NCBI RefSeq assembly: GCF_017968885.1
Contig: NZ_CP072913.1
Coordinates: 852,001 to 916,000, forward strand
DNA: 64,000 nt
Source: Pseudomonas sp. Tri1
GTDB taxonomy: Bacteria; Pseudomonadota; Gammaproteobacteria; Pseudomonadales; Pseudomonadaceae
Reading direction: 5' to 3'
The notes beneath the pieces are model-generated. The model searched no databases, was not told the DNA's origin, and worked only from the letters and a program-made list of their open reading frames with translations. Below, in pieces: positions 63,604 through 64,000 of this stretch. The position numbers and the translations under genes were made by a program. Position 1 is the stretch's first letter, and every line of letters begins with the position of its first letter.

Positions 63604-64000
63604 GCGGCACCTCCGGTACGCTGCCAGAGGAAACTCGCCAGGTGTTGACCGCGTAACGCCTCCTGCTGTTTTTCCAGCGCGCCGTTGATGTTCATCAAAC
63701 AGCCGCAGTCGGCGCTGACGACCTGATGCGCGCCGGATTCCTTCAGCGCGCGGGTCTTGTCGGCCACCATCGCGCCGGAAATATCCGGCATGCGCACGCT
63801 GAACGTGCCACCAAAACCACAGCATTCACTTTCATGGCTGTGCTCGACGCGCTCCACGTTGCCCAACTGCGCCAATAACGCACGACCATGTAGGTGGGTG
63901 TTCATTTCACGCCGGGCCGAGCAGGACGTATGCAGCGCGATTTTCACCGGCTCGCCGCTGTCCTGCAGCTGCACCTTGCAGACAAACAGCAGGAATTCGG
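63600..64000 (-). CDS. lutA: Lactate-utilisation protein A (partial)
   Basis: The C-terminal ~133 residues of LutA/YkgE; the 5' part lies beyond the window. The frame is open to the edge (EFLLFVCKVQLQDSGEPVK). Two heterodisulfide-reductase-type CCG cysteine sites are visible: HTSCSARREMNTHLHG and SECCGFGGTFSVRMPDISGAM, plus SADCGCLMN. With lutB, lutC and the FAD/Fe-S dehydrogenase it forms a lactate operon, all junctions ATGA. Confidence 0.93.
   Translation of the reverse strand, partial: EFLLFVCKVQLQDSGEPVKIALHTSCSARREMNTHLHGRALLAQLGNVERVEHSHESECCGFGGTFSVRMPDISGAMVADKTRALKESGAHQVVSADCGCLMNINGALEKQQEALRGQHLASFLWQRTGGAA

Overview
The window reads as chromosome of a plant-associated fluorescent Pseudomonas. 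The grounds are: a clear ACC deaminase gene (acdS) with its divergent Lrp-type regulator, a LuxR solo flanked by proline-iminopeptidase genes and a peptide ABC permease (the arrangement known from plant-responsive LuxR solos), a REP-type inverted repeat typical of P. fluorescens-group genomes, a lutABC/FAD-Fe-S lactate operon like that of P. aeruginosa, and high-GC Pseudomonas-like coding sequence outside two clearly foreign stretches. This taxonomic call is inference from gene content; no alignment was run.

Left part (1-18.5 kb). A signalling locus comes first: DppB-like permease (cut by the window edge), pip hydrolase, LuxR solo, second pip hydrolase. A shared 20-bp element lies about 60 nt upstream of both pip genes. 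Next is a two-partner secretion / contact-dependent inhibition locus: the outer-membrane transporter, a 3131-residue filamentous exoprotein ending in a probable nuclease toxin, and an overlapping immunity gene. Downstream of it lies an array of AT-rich orphan immunity-like genes. These are separated by copies of a GGGGACAGATTTATTT inverted repeat and by one complete and one truncated IS110-family element, both joined to the repeat at the same base.

Middle part (18.5-43.1 kb). This is mostly ordinary metabolic chromosome: an LRR protein; a GlxA-type regulator divergent from a polar amino-acid ABC transporter, amidase, FAD amino-acid oxidase and RidA cassette; acdR/acdS followed by two small proteins and a homodimeric 2-oxoacid dehydrogenase E1 (plausibly the enzyme that consumes 2-oxobutyrate made by AcdS); and a dipeptide ABC transporter operon with two M20 peptidases and a divergent LysR regulator. 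A frameshifted zinc-ribbon/glycine-zipper gene ends this part.

Defence island (about 43.1-57.7 kb). Lower-GC DNA lies next to a tyrosine integrase at the 3' end of ssrA (tmRNA). It carries a three-gene ABC-three-component system (QxK nuclease-like effector, middle component, DUF3732 ATPase with a central CPxC), a Septu-like ATPase/HNH pair, and a tightly coupled four-gene operon (unknown protein, QueC-like PP-loop enzyme, XRE-ImmA/IrrE protease, PIN nuclease). Upstream of that operon is a striking double operator, with a large divergent superfamily 2 helicase beyond it. The QueC-like/XRE-ImmA/PIN/helicase block is the best candidate here for an undescribed conflict system.

Right part (57.7-64 kb). 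ssrA, with an unusually long 19-residue proteolysis tag; a small secreted protein; and the lactate-utilisation operon lutA-lutB-lutC-FAD/Fe-S dehydrogenase, whose four genes overlap by ATGA junctions and which runs off the window edge.
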